Shown here piece by piece: positions 1-12,100 of a DNA stretch of 64,000 nt. The stretch is from contig NC_091128.1 of the NCBI RefSeq assembly GCF_040183065.1, positions 171,713,244 to 171,777,243 on the forward strand, in the 5' to 3' direction. A model generated the notes under the pieces. That model was given only the letters and a program-made list of their open reading frames with translations. It had not been told where the DNA came from and did no database searches. The stretch's first letter is position 1. The number at the start of each line of letters is the position of its first letter. The position numbers and the translations under genes are program-made. The stretch comes from Periplaneta americana. Taxonomy: Eukaryota > Arthropoda > Insecta > Blattodea > Blattidae.

Positions 1-63
1 TTCAGACGCTAAATAACCTAAGCTGTTGATAAAGCGTCGTAAAATAACCTACTAAAATAAAAT
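1..63 (+). mobile_element. 3' end of a tRNA-derived SINE
   Basis: The sequence 'cagacgctaaataacct...gcgtcgtaaaataacct' is the same 3' body and A-rich tail seen in the fuller SINE copies at 57234-57486 (+) and 62791-63043 (-). The tRNA-like head lies left of the window edge. It is recognised only by match to those internal copies. Confidence 0.75.
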
Positions 64-247
64 TGTCCTTGAGAATGCCATGTCATTGCAGCATACAGTT
101 CTCCAATTCAAATAGGATTGAAATTTTTCTGCACTTCATGTTTATACTTCTGTTACCTAGTTGCTTGTTCATCAGCAGTTGTAGAAATTTATTATCATTT
201 CTTTTCCTAAATTTGAAAGACATGGTGAGGGCCGATAAGCTAATATA

Positions 248-453
248 ATGAAATTAGGAATGGTCAGGGCATCATATTATTTATTCAGTTTAACGTTTTC
301 GGCTTAATTTTTAGGAATAATTTCTTCTGAAGACGGCTTATTTAAGCAGAAAACGTTAAACTGAATAAATAATGTGACAAGTTTTCTAATAATTAATATA
401 AGTTAAGAAGATAAGCGCAGACGGACTCTGACCATTCCTAATTTCATTTCTTT
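248..453. mobile_element. Foldback (inverted-repeat) MITE-like element
   Basis: Outer arms (about 249-270 'gaaattaggaatggtcag' and 431-453 as its reverse complement) enclose a second inverted pair (about 275-300 and 349-373, 'ttattcagtttaacgttttc'). The whole 206 bp can fold into a two-part stem. There is no coding capacity and the superfamily is unknown. Confidence 0.65.
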
Positions 454-566
454 TCCTGCTGAAAAGATGCACACGATGAAATCTTACGTCCTTTATATCA
501 TACATGGCGTCCTTTTATGCTTATCTGTCATTATTCCTAGGGCCTTCTTTTGTAAAACAAAAATAT

Positions 567-1344
567 TGTGACAGCGACGTGAGATTCGAACTCACGACCA
601 GCGTCCCGCGAGAGAGAGCATATCGCGCGGGCTTCATGAAGCATGAGGGACGGCGCGCGGCGGAGAAGGGAAAGGTCCACGCGACGAGGGGAGAGTGCAC
701 GCGCAACTGCTGCATGCAGAGTAAGTGGGAATGGACCTTCCAGACCCTTCCAGAAGTGCGTCGAAGTGGAGATATCCAGATAATTCTCTACACACCTGTA
801 GAAATTTCTCGCAACTATGATTTTGCTATAAAAGAAGAAGCGCCAGCGAACTCGAGCAGTTTTTCAGTTATTCAGTCAGTGAGTAAGCCAGAGCAAGCAA
901 GCCAGAGTTCGACTCGAGTGTGCGTCCGCATCTGCGTCAGCATCCGAAGGCCTGAGTTCGAGTGCAGTGGACCGCAGTTGGAGGGACCTGAGTTCGAGTG
1001 CAGTGGACCGCAGTTGGAGGGACCCGAGTTCGAGTACAGTGAACTGTCTCTGAAGGTCTGTGGTTCGAGATACTGTGAACTCGAGTGACTGAGATAGAAG
1101 AACTGTGAACTGAGAACTGATAGTTCTGATTTGTAAATAGTGCTTTGTAAATATTAGTTAAGATTAACAGTTCATTGTTGTTCGTACTAGTCCAAGTAAA
1201 TTGTCATTGTCGTCGGTGGAGTTTTATAACGAATATTGTGTTGAGTAAAAATCCAATTGTTGACGAGAGCGTTTAAGGCGAATTGTAGAAAGGAATTATT
1301 GTTGTGACGAATAAATTACATTGTTGTTACTAATAAAATTTACA
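567..1344 (+). mobile_element. Solo LTR, LTR retrotransposon fossil (copy 1)
   Basis: This 778-bp unit starts TGTGAC and ends TTTACA, flanked by a 4-bp ATAT duplication (563-566 and 1345-1348). A related copy lies inverted at 46376-47118. Inside are a TATA-like 'ctataaaag' near 828, a 36-bp tandem repeat (about 951-1040) and an AATAAA near the end, the usual parts of an LTR. No internal gag or pol sequence adjoins it, so it is a solo LTR. The 4-bp duplication fits a Gypsy-type element, but the family is not certain. Confidence 0.7.
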
Positions 1345-1637
1345 ATATGTTTAACTTCAGATGAGTTAGCCCAAATATTAATCCATATTTGATTATAGAA
1401 TGAAAGTATGCAAAGTTGACATTTTAAGGGTGTTTATATCGTCAGTAGAAGATAATGCATAACAGACAGACGTCAAATTCTTGTTTTTCTCTTTTGCTAT
1501 CTTCATCAGCATTTTCACATGTATTGATTTAAACATCTAAAGAATGTATCATCACTTAAATTTGTCTCCCTATGTGTTCCTGATGTGCTTAATAATGAAG
1601 CTAATCAACAATGAGAACTAATATATATATATATATA
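1345..1637. other. AT-rich spacer, no gene seen
   Basis: This spacer lies between the solo LTR and a MITE. It contains a short (AT)n run at about 1620-1637, into which the next element inserted. No exon-like or repeat-like signal was recognised. Confidence 0.5.
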
Positions 1638-2147
1638 CAGGGTGGAAATGAAATAGCCTTGCTGATGTAACAAAAAACTATTAATATACTGGTGAAAAGT
1701 TCATAGTTAAAAAAAAATGTTTTTCCCCACATGTTGAACAACCTCTTATTCGGTAACTATTGCGAGTAGGATCGTGATTTTCGTCCATATTAATAGGAAA
1801 TCTAATAAAGAATAATTTATCCCTCTGGTGTATTTCAATAGCGTAAATGGTTTTCATTAAAATTTAATTTAAAGACCTTTAATTTGAAGCCACTGCAGGA
1901 TGCAAACAAGTTACAATGTCGTGACAGAGAGCAGCTCACCTACCGATACACACCGAGTTCGTTGGCCTCTCACATCTGTATCACGAGAAGAGTGTGTTAG
2001 CGGCGATGTTACCAGACTGCTGAAATTTCAAACTTAATTTTCTAATTAACCGTACATTTAATCACAAAACATAGCCTAGGTTTTCTATTCATTTAAGTGT
2101 ACCCTATCATCCCTTTCAGTCTACAAGGTTATTTCACTTCCATCCTG
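1638..2147. mobile_element. Mariner-type MITE
   Basis: Terminal inverted repeats of about 24 bp: 'cagggtggaaatgaaatag' on the left and its near reverse complement ending 'ttcacttccatcctg' on the right. The left end abuts a TA dinucleotide. The interior has no recognisable transposase. 'CAGGGTG' ends followed by TA duplications are typical of mariner-like elements. Confidence 0.7.
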
Positions 2148-2610
2148 TGTGTGTGTGTGCGCGCGCGGGTGTGTGTGTGTGTGCGCGCGCGGGGAGGTGT
2201 GTGTGTGCGCGCGCGGGGGGGTGTGTGTGTGTGTGCGCGCGGGGGTGTGTGTGTGTGCGCGCGCGGGGGTGTGTGTGTGTGTGTGCGCGCGCGGGGGTGT
2301 GTGTGTGTGTGCGCGCGCGGGGTGTGTGTGTGTGCGCGCGCGGGGTGTGTGTGTGTGTGTGTGCGCGCGGGGGTGTGTGTGTGCGCGCGCGGGGTGTGTG
2401 TGTGTGCGCGCGCGGGGTGTGTGTGTGCGCGCGCGGGGTGTGTGTGTGTGCGCGCGCGGGGTGTGTGTGTGTGTGTGTGCGCGCGCGCGGGGGTGTGTGT
2501 GTGTGCGCGCGCGGGGTGTGTGTGTGTGCGCGCGCGGGGGTGTGTGTGTGTGTGCGCGCCCGGGGGTGTGTGTGTGTGCGCGCGCGGGGTGTGTGTGTGT
2601 GCGCGCGCGG

Positions 2611-2641
<31 letters not shown>

Positions 2642-2742
2642 GGGGGTGTGTGTGTGTGTGCGCGCGCGGGGTGTGTGTATGTGTGTGCGCGCGCGGGGGG
2701 GTTTGTGTGCGCGGGCGGGCGGGCGTTTTTTTTTTTTTTTTA
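2148..2742. repeat. GT/GC/GGGG minisatellite with poly-T end
   Basis: About 26 head-to-tail units of roughly 20-24 bp, each a (GT)n run, then (GC)n, then 3-6 G. It covers 2148-2727 and is followed by a poly-T run. Almost all of it alternates purine and pyrimidine, the sequence type that adopts Z-DNA, interrupted by G-runs. All three plus-strand frames are open (Val/Cys/Ala/Arg/Gly repeats), but that follows from the repeat and is not a gene. It abuts the right end of the MITE and lies about 200 bp before a GM130 exon. Confidence 0.9.
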
Positions 2743-2949
2743 CCTTAGAAATCTTAAATCCAGCAAAACCAATTTCAACTAGTAAAAACTAGTTTAAGCA
2801 AACAGCAGCATGAACAAAAAGCATATATGCAAAGCAAGTTTTCTGTCTATCTATATTTTTTTAAAGCAGTTTTTATTAGTTGAAACTAGTTTTGACGAAT
2901 TTCGCGTTTTAATGGTAACATATATATATGTATATATTTCTTTCTACAG

Positions 2950-3177
2950 ATTGAAGCTTTGAACTCTGAAAATGAACAATTGGCAGCAAGGGAGCAGAGT
3001 TTGGTGAGACATGTATCAGATCTAGAAAAGCAACTTCAGCAACAGCAAAACCAAAAAAGGAGGGACACACCACCCAAACCATTGCAGCAAGACTCACCCA
3101 GACTGTCTGAACTTGAAGAGAAACTGAAGCTTGTGGAAGGCGAGAAGCAAACTCTTACAGAACAACTGGAGTCTCAG
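2950..3177 (+). CDS. GOLGA2: GM130 exon (first in window)
   Basis: It opens after 'ttctacag' and closes at CAG/gtaaac, phase 0, 76 codons. It encodes coiled coil ('LAAREQSLVRHVSDLEKQL') with a Gln/Lys/Pro-rich break and a second heptad block. No in-frame ATG start context is present, so this is an internal exon. Confidence 0.9.
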
Positions 3178-6100
3178 GTAAACAGAGCTTCTTATATTGC
3201 CCTATACGGTGTGAGTACACGTTTGCACACAAGCTCTTAATAGTGTAGTTTCTAGTCAAAATATGAGTAAAAATATTGAAGAAGTTTTCTGGAAAGAGCT
3301 TTAATTTTCTGGTTAGTTCTAATTATGTTCTGTATTGTTTGACTTGAACACTTGGCAATGAAGCTTGTGTGATTTGCTGCTGTCAACGCAAAATTTCTCA
3401 CACCTTCAGAAAAATCAACAGATACAATGTTCGATTTTGGGAGTCGAAAAAGCGAGATGTTGGCGAGAAACATGTCATGAAATCGGGTATTGATTAGACA
3501 TTCTCTGGGCAACAAATGGGGTGCATGTTGAAGTGTATACATGAAAACTTCGTAAGTTGAGGTATCATTTACTGAAAACCGCTTCACTGTATCTAGCATA
3601 GTTTTTCAGTAATAATATTTATAAACAGGGAAGAATTTATGTTCAGCCTATATTATTAATTCTTCAATTTTTCATCTTTCTCGAAGTGTTATGGTACTAC
3701 AAAAAATTGTTTTCAAGAATTCCGCACAGGTACACGCTTTCAGCATTCCTCTACAGAAAATGTGGTTTTGGGCTGCCATATGTTGTCTTACTGCCTCTCT
3801 ATCTGTGTACAGTGATTTCTCCTAAACTATTGGATAGATTTTATTCATATTAAATATTTGTGAGTTAATTTATCCGGGGATGATCACATGAAATATAATA
3901 GTTTTTATTCTACTACAGGTTCAAGAAAACCAGAACATACAGAGAGAGCTGGAAGATCGACATTTGAGAATAGAGGAGTTGGAATCAATGCTAGAACAAC
4001 TCGAAGGCGAACAGCCAGACAAAGATAAACTGCTTGCAGCAATGGAGAGTGACAAAGTAGCTGCAGCGCGAGCTGTTGGACAGAATCAGCGGTTGAAGCA
4101 ACAACTGGAGGAACTGCAGGAAGGCTTTGTCAAGATGGTAAGTTCAGTTCTGCAGACGGGATGATCCAAAAGGCGAGGCACTTACAGAACTTCCCTTTAG
4201 ATATCTTTGTACCATTTATTATTGTTATTGTTATCAAATTTGAAGCTTCCATCTTGTACTTGTGTGCTATATGAGTACAGTACCCCATTAGGAGGCTAGT
4301 CACAGTTTCTGTTGTCAGTACTTTTTAGAGCCAGGCTCTTCTTAGTTATGCATTTAGAGATTCTTCTAATCATCACCTTACTACTGGGTGTTCAGTTCAA
4401 AGTGTGTCATGGCTCGCTCTATGCCGTCATGTGGCTAGTCGATGAGCCTAGAGAATTCAATCTTCCTACACTTCCGCAGAGGTGTATAACTTATGAGGCA
4501 GAGAAGCTGCCTAGCAAGTACGGCGTTCATTCTGAAGAGTACGTACCGATATGTACGGTAACGCCGGTAGTGGCAGGAATGTGAACTGTTTGGAAATACA
4601 TACTGTCCGGATATGGGGAGAGGGTTAAGACGATTGTTGACATTAACTTCGACGGTCAACATGGACACGGAGCATTTGATTTGTGTTGTGGAATGTTACC
4701 GTACGCAACCGATGATAACAAATACCCTGCGTACGACTTGCCGCGCAAAAAACAGTTCGAAAGAGGTTATGGTAGCACACAGGCCGTACAGACCGCCATC
4801 TGTTGCTACGACGTTCAAGTTATACCGTACACGTTCTCAAGTTCAGATTGAAGAACGCCTTAAATAATAGGCAACTTCTCTGACATATAAGCTGAAACTC
4901 GCTTCAAATCGGTGACCCAACAACAGTGACGTCATGACACACTTTGAAATGAACACCCAGTATTTGTGTTTCTATTATTGTTATATTTCAAATATTCTAT
5001 GAGATTCCTCACTAATATTAACAGCATCAAAATGATAATAGAAGAAAAAGCACTGATTCAATATGAGAAACTTATCAGATTACCAGGAAACAATTGGCAT
5101 TCATACAGTCCTCTCTGTATATTGAAAACTCAAAAAAGTTTCATATCCATGGTTCAAGAATTAAAACAGAAAATGAACGTCCCGAATTTAAAAGAAAACT
5201 TACAAATTAAACCAAACCTTTTAACTCTATTAAATATAGAGTATAATCTAAATTTAATACAAGAAATACTGAAATCAGAAGTAAACACTGAAATAATGAA
5301 ACAGTTGTCTTTAGAGACAATTAATATTAGGTACCCTCCACAAAACTGGCTTCATTTATACACCGACGGATCCTTGATCTCCAGAGAACAAGGTTCCGGT
5401 GCAGGTGTTACATGCTGTCTCTTTACTCACTTTATAAATCTCTTGGATATGGAACAACAAGCTTTGATGGAGAAATCATTGCAATAAGTGAAAGTCTCAG
5501 GAATCTTCTATGCCACATCAATAAATTTAAAAATGAGTTATATTGTTCGACTCCAAAGCAGCTATTTTATCAATAGTCTCTAAACACACACCTTCATCTC
5601 AAATAGCAGAAATAAATAAAATGCTCTCTCAACTAATAACACTCAATAAAAGAATTGTATTCCAATGGATACCATCCCATTGTGGAATCCTGGGAAACGA
5701 GAATGCGGATGTTTCAGCAAAGAAGGGCAGCACTGCTACTTACAGACCTGTTACTAAATCTACGTATTACTCTGTGAAAAGATTTATTAAATCTACATAC
5801 TTCGACTTCAACAAACAAAATTTGATAACACAATCCCAAGGGAAAAAATGGAACTCTCTGCATCATAATCCACAGTTGATTCCCGATTTACCACCCAAAT
5901 CGTCTGTAGCTGCATTTAGATTGGCAACAGGCCATGATTGTTTGGCCAAGCATCTGCATAGAATTGGAATATATCAATCCCCTAACTGCCCACTTTGCAA
6001 CTCAAATCAAGAAATGGATTCGGAACACCTCAAAATCTGTGCTTCAGTGGCTAACCATGACAATATCTTTGAAAATTATTGGAGTGCAAGAGGTGAAATG

Positions 6101-9100
6101 ACTTTGTTGTCAAATGCCTGGCATTAGAAAACAACAACAACATATTTGAAGTGTGTATTGTGCTTAGTGAGACCTTCACATTTCTGAATCATTTCTTTGC
6201 AGAGCAAGATTTCCTTGTAGAATAGAAGTTGTTAGAATGTCTTTGAATTATCCCATTACTTTGTGTGTTGTTATTATTATTGTTACACAATTATTTCCAT
6301 ATTGCTCATGATTATCGGTCATGCAGTCCCCTGCAAAATGTCCATCGTATAAATGTCCATTATCATTAACGTATACTATCAATAATGTCCCCAGTTATCA
6401 AATGTCCAATATAAAATATTTCCACAGTCATTAAATGATCAATATCTTAAATGTCCAGAATAATATTTATTATATGTGAATTAATAATTTAACCAGGGGC
6501 AGCTTTCGAAGAGGGGCTGCGGAGTTGCAGCACCCCCAGACATTTGTTGCTCTTGTCTCGTTTTATTATACAGTCTCTATTTAGCGGCTCGAATTTTTAA
6601 AAACATTTCGCTCTCAATGACATGCACGCAATCGTTAGTGAAGTCACTTCCTCCCCTGGTGCTGCCAGAGCGAAACCAGAGACAAGGACTATAGGGTGAA
6701 GCCACTTCCTCCCCTGGAGCTGCCAGACTCGTCTCGGATGTTTTGCGCCTTAGTTTTACCCCTCCTCCCTGCTGCCCCTTGCCGTGAATCCTGAGTTTCC
6801 AGGCGCTGCAAAATTTGCAGCAGTTTGTCAGTAGCGCGCAGTTTTAAATACATCTTCTTTAATGTTGTGAGTATAACAAAAGTGCAACAATGTTTAATTC
6901 TGTACAATATTTACAGTCTATTCAGTTCAGTACCTTAACAATTCAGGAGAAATGTGAAATTAAGTGCCCATCAGTTGAATCTCATAATGGAAAGAGCCGC
7001 TAAACAAAATACAAAGGCTCGCATATTTTTTGCTAATTTATCCAGTATCCCTGCTTTCGTCTCTCGATCTCCACACAGTCTGTATTAGATCAATGTGTTT
7101 CAAAGACAATTCCATCAGCTGGGGCAACAAGATGGATTTAAAATAAGAACAGTAAATGTTGTTCATGAGAAGAAGGAGCCATTGCTAGAATGTTTTCAAA
7201 CCATAATGGAATCTGAAACATCTAACATCACAATAAATGAGGCAAGCGCTCTGGTGCGTACTCTTGAATGTCCTGAATTCAATTTCTGGCTCAGTTATTT
7301 TTTTCATTTATTGATGTATCATTTATATATTCGCCCGGAATTTTGTCCGCAGGATTCTTTTAAATGCCAGTAAATCTACTAACATGAGCCTGTCTCATTT
7401 AAACACAACTTACAAGATAAGGTGCATGGAATTAATCTTTAAATAACGTAAGTTGCTTGGTTTGTTTTTGTATGCAGCCCCCTTTAATTCAATACCCACG
7501 AGCCGCCACTGAATTTAACAGTAAAATGTAAGCTAAATTTACAGTATTCTGTAACAGATTTTAGTTTCTAATTTTCTGGTGCCTTGTAGTGAGCATCATG
7601 CAGCTTCATATAATATGAAAATGCCCGCAAATATTGTTTTGCATTATTGTCCTTATTCACAATCCATCCAGTTCTTCGTTGATTTGTAATATCCTTCCTG
7701 GTTACTGGGTGCCTTACTTTTGTGCGACCATTGTAAATTTGCATTTCGTATTTTCTGTCTCATTCTATACAAGCTGTGTTAGGTTTTCTACAGACGTGGA
7801 CAAATTATTAGACAAAATTAATCATATGTGCAACAAAGCTGTATTTACCAGCAGAAATAATTAACAAAAATGTATTTTGCACAGAAATAATGAACGGAAA
7901 GTAGAGTATGGAAGTTACTAATATTTTGTGAACATTTCCTTACTCTTCATTAACACGTTGATTTTGTCAGGGATGCTGGAAACCAAAATTTTACACTTTC
8001 TTTGAATATCAGCATCATTTAGCCAGATATCAGACAGTGCTTAAATGAGTCCATGTTTTGTAGTAAGCCTCTTTTTGTTCACTTTCGTCTACAGTATAGA
8101 TGACAGATTTTCAATTTTGTTCATATCTGGTCGTTTTGCAGGCCATGGGAGAACAGACTGTTGAATATCTTCTGCAGTATATAATTAAAACATCAGTAGT
8201 ACCAACACAGCCAGATAAAATATACTTAACCATTGGAAAAATATACCAGAAGATGTAAACAATCACATTTATAATAATAGAAAGACTGTGAATTATACCG
8301 ATAGTTGATATGACGAATTATATTATGTTTACAAGAAAAACGTTTTAGTCTAATAATTTGTCCACGTCTGTATAAGTCTCCAACTACTCACATGATGTCC
8401 AGAAACTATTTTTTGAAATTTAATGTGGAAACCTTCCACTACATCATTGGTTCTATGATCGCATTGCAACGTTATTTCCTAGGAATTCCATATAGGAGGT
8501 GGGAATCTTGACAGTGTAGTTCTCTGCACATATAATATCATACAGGTCTATTGGACATTTTGACTTCTGGACTTTTTGTATATTGGGTATTTCTATATAA
8601 TGGACATTTTAACTTGTAGACATTTCTATATATTGAATATTTTGACTTATGGACACATCTTCTTATTGGATATTTTGACTAGTGGCCTTATTTGATTGGA
8701 CATTTTAGATGTGAACATTTTGTAGTTGGGTTACTATATATTGGACATTGTACTGTGCACGAATTGCCCTGGAATGATCGTGCATATATCTATAGTTCAC
8801 AGTAAAACTGGCAGAAGTCATGAATTGTAAGTTTTCAGTAGAGCAAAAGCAAAGTTTGAAATGAGAACCAATATCATTAGATGGGCTGAAAATCTGACAC
8901 TGTGCCTCTAGATATATATCCACTACTGGGTGTTCAGTTCAAAATGTGTCTTGGCTTGCTGTATGCCGTCATGTGGCTAGCTGATGAGCCTAGAGAATTC
9001 AATCTTCCTACACTTCCGCAGCTCAGGTGTATAATCTAAGAGGCAGAGAAGTTGGCTAGCAAGTACGGCGTTCATTCTGAAGAGTACGTGCCGATACGTA

Positions 9101-12100
9101 CGGTAACGCCGGTAGTGGCAGGAATGTGAACTGTTTGGAAATACGTACTGTCGGGATATGGGGAGAGGGTTAAGACGATTACTTACGTATTTGTTGACAT
9201 TAACTTCGACGGTCAACATGGACACGGAGCATTTGATTTGTGTTGTGGAATGTTACCGTACGCAACTGATGATAACAAATACCCTGCGTACGACTTGCCG
9301 GCGCAAAACACAGTTCGAAAGAGGTTATGGTAGCATATAGACCGTACAGACCGCCATCTGTTGCTACGACGTTCAAGTTATACCGTACACGTTCTCAAGT
9401 TCGGATTGAAGAACGCCTTAAATAATAGGCAACTTCTCTAACATTTAAGCTGAAACTCACTTCAAATCGGTGACCCAACAACAGTGACGTCATGACACAC
9501 TTTGAAATGAACACCCAGTATACCTTCTGAAGAAGTATCTACATTTTTTTGTATCTACATGGAAGTCATAACTCAAAATCACCAATTTCTGACTTATGTC
9601 GCACACCATAGATATTTACTAATCATATGCTGTTTCATCACAAGGAATCCTATCACAATCAAGTCAATAAATCACAGTTGCTTAAATACAATTTATGTAA
9701 TCAACATAAGTGAAATTGTGTATCAATTTAATTTTGAAAATTGTTCTTGTGTTGTAGAGCAATAATAAACTAGAGCTGACAGAACAGCTGCAACATGAGC
9801 AGCACGTTTGCAAAGAGCAGAGTGAGACGCTGGCCCAGCAAGAGCAGGAACTGACTGCATTGAGGTGAACACATACTGATTGTTCTGTTTTAATATGTAA
9901 AATTGCTTTCAATTGGGCGTTAAGTAGTTCACGAATTTCTGCCCTCTTCTGTAAATCACAATGAAATTCTTCTCATTCTGCAGGGTTTCTATGACTCCTT
10001 TTTGAAGCGAAAAATATAGTCTCTATTCGTATTTTCTCTCTCTTTGCTCTCAAAAAAAGCTGAAAGATAGAATTTATAAAACAGTTATATTACTGGTATG
10101 GTTGTTCTGTACGTTTGTGAAACTTGGACTCTCACTTTGAGAGAGAAACAGAGGTTAAGAATGAATAATTTCAAGGAAAAATTGTTTGTGAAACTTGGAC
10201 TGTCACTTTGAGAGAGAAACAGAGGTTAAGAATGAATAATTTCAAGGAAAAATTGTTCCAGGGCCGGGTATCGATCCCGGGACCTCTGGTTGAATGTACC
10301 AGCACTCTCCCAACTGAGCTACCCGGGAACTCCACCTGACACCATCTCAACTTTTCCCTTTATATCCACACAACTCGCGTGGGCTGACAAAATGCCAGAG
10401 ACCCACATCGAGTGCACACAAACTCTGTGTGACTTGGAATTGTGGTTTTCTGTTAACGTACACAGTGACGTATATGTTATGCAAATACGCCAGAGACCCA
10501 CATCGAGTGCACACAAACTCTGTGTGACTTGGAATTGTGGTTTTTTGTTAACGTACACAGTGACGTATATATTATGCAAATACGCCAGACACCCACATCG
10601 AGTGCACACAAACTCTGTGTGACTTGGAATTGTGGTTTTCTGTTAACGTACAGCCCACGCGAGTTGTGTGGATATAAAGGGAAAAGTTGAGACGATGTCG
10701 GGTGGAGTTCTCGGGTAGCTCAGTTGGGAGAGCGCTGGTACGTTCAACCAGAGGTCCCGGGATTGATACCCGGCCCCAGAACAATTTTTCCTTGAAATTA
10801 TTCAAATCTGCTTTACAGGGAGCTTCACCTGAAAGACTAGATTTGCAGAGGTTAAAAATGTTTGAGAATAAGGTTCTTAGGAAAATATTTGGGGCTAAGA
10901 GGGATGAAGTTACAGGAGAATGGAGAAAGTTGCACAACGCAGAACTGCATGCATTGTATACATCACCTGACATAATTAGGAACATTAAATCCAGACGTTT
11001 GAGATGGGCAGGGCATGGGTTCGCGAGCATTAGCAACTAACTTAACTAATTAACTGTATCTAATTTTATTTGCATTAGATCTTCCATCAAATATTAATGT
11101 CTGTAAGTAAAAAAGAAAAAAATCACAAATTTTATTGAGTAAATATTCCTCTTTTTTATTTATTGTACAGTTTGGTATAAACCTTGATATGCCTGGCAGT
11201 CGCCTCCATCCTTTTTTATTTTTCGCCTTTCTAAACCATCTTTCGAGCCTAAGGGATTGATTTCCTTGTTACCTAATGACGTGCTTGTATGAAGTCTGAC
11301 ATATTATTGGTGGTTTTGCAGATCTGAGCTGTTGGAAAAAGAGCAACTGCTTCAGCAATACTCAAATCAGATGTTACAGCAGAATCAAGTTGCAGAGTTC
11401 GTCAGTCATGAGGCTCATGGACAGTTGAATGAACTGCTGCAGCAGGAGTTGGAACAAGCCAAGGTATGCCAGCCAGTCTAAAGGAAGGAAGAAGTAGTGG
11501 TGATTATTGAGAAGAAGTGATTTATGATATGATATGATATGATATTTATTAGTCAAACAGCATCTATCATGTCATGGTATATCTTCACATTCCTGTATTT
11601 GCGAAATACCATAACTCATCATTACGTTATGCAAATCCCTGTAAAGCGGGTTTGAATAATTTCAAGGAAAAATTGTTTCGGGGCCAGGTATCAATCCCGG
11701 GACCCTTCGCTTAGCACACGAATTCTCTACCAACTGAGCTACCCCAGAAACTATACACGACACCGTCACAATACCTGAAAGCCAGATTTGCATAATATAT
11801 TCGTTACTGGTGGTACGTTAACAGGAAGCCACAATTTAAGTCACACAGAATTTGTGTGCACTCAAAGTTGAGTTCTGGCATCTTGTCAGCTCATTTGAGT
11901 TGTGTGGATATAAAGGAAAAATTGTGAATGGTTTAATAGAGATTATGTGCTTAGAAGTGCACTGCATGGAAAGTGCAGTCTGTGCATCACACTATTATTA
12001 GTAGCAATTAGTTAATATATTGATCATAATATGTTGTTGTTGTTGTTATCTAATGCTGGGCTTTGGCAACGAAGCCATTAGCGTTCTTGCTCTCCAATAT

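Larger units (their letters stand above)
6320..8760. repeat. Inverted degenerate 'TGGACATTTT' arrays around nested insertions
   Basis: The left arm (about 6330-6480) repeats AAATGTCCAATAT-like words; the right arm (about 8510-8760) repeats the reverse, ATATTGGACATTTT, every 25-35 bp. Between them sit a hAT element (6494-7511) and a Tc1 element (7791-8370). The simplest reading is one older inverted-repeat element split by later insertions; the outer borders are not clear. Confidence 0.5.
10235..10845. mobile_element. Inverted pair of tRNA-like units, one insertion
   Basis: A 15-bp direct repeat, CAGAGGTTAA(G/A)AATG (10220-10234 and 10846-10860), brackets the block. So the pair moved, or was copied, as one unit. 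Left half: a tRNA-like unit on the minus strand; right half: its inverted partner; centre: a 95-bp tandem repeat. The outer arms (about 10236-10385 and 10650-10830) are near-perfect inverted repeats. Confidence 0.8.
10075..11030 (+). pseudogene. RTE-type LINE fragment split by a tRNA-like insertion
   Basis: Two pieces of the RT C-terminal region: about 10077-10234 ('YKTVILLVW' then a '[15 protein letters not shown]'-like stretch) and 10846-11023 ([20 protein letters not shown]...[11 protein letters not shown]). Both match the intact reading frame at 39124-40203. They are separated by the 10235-10845 insertion. A 68-bp direct duplication (about 10118-10185 and 10186-10253) spans the left junction and must postdate the insertion. 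Confidence 0.85.

Noticed and set aside
2097-2792. Three overlapping 199-231 codon open frames of Val/Cys/Ala/Arg/Gly
   Set aside because: They exist in all three frames because the GT/GC minisatellite has no stop words; no gene is supported.
10290-10622. 110-codon frame with repeated 'HIECTQTLCDLEL' peptides
   Set aside because: The repetition is the 95-bp tandem repeat inside the tRNA-like element; no gene evidence.
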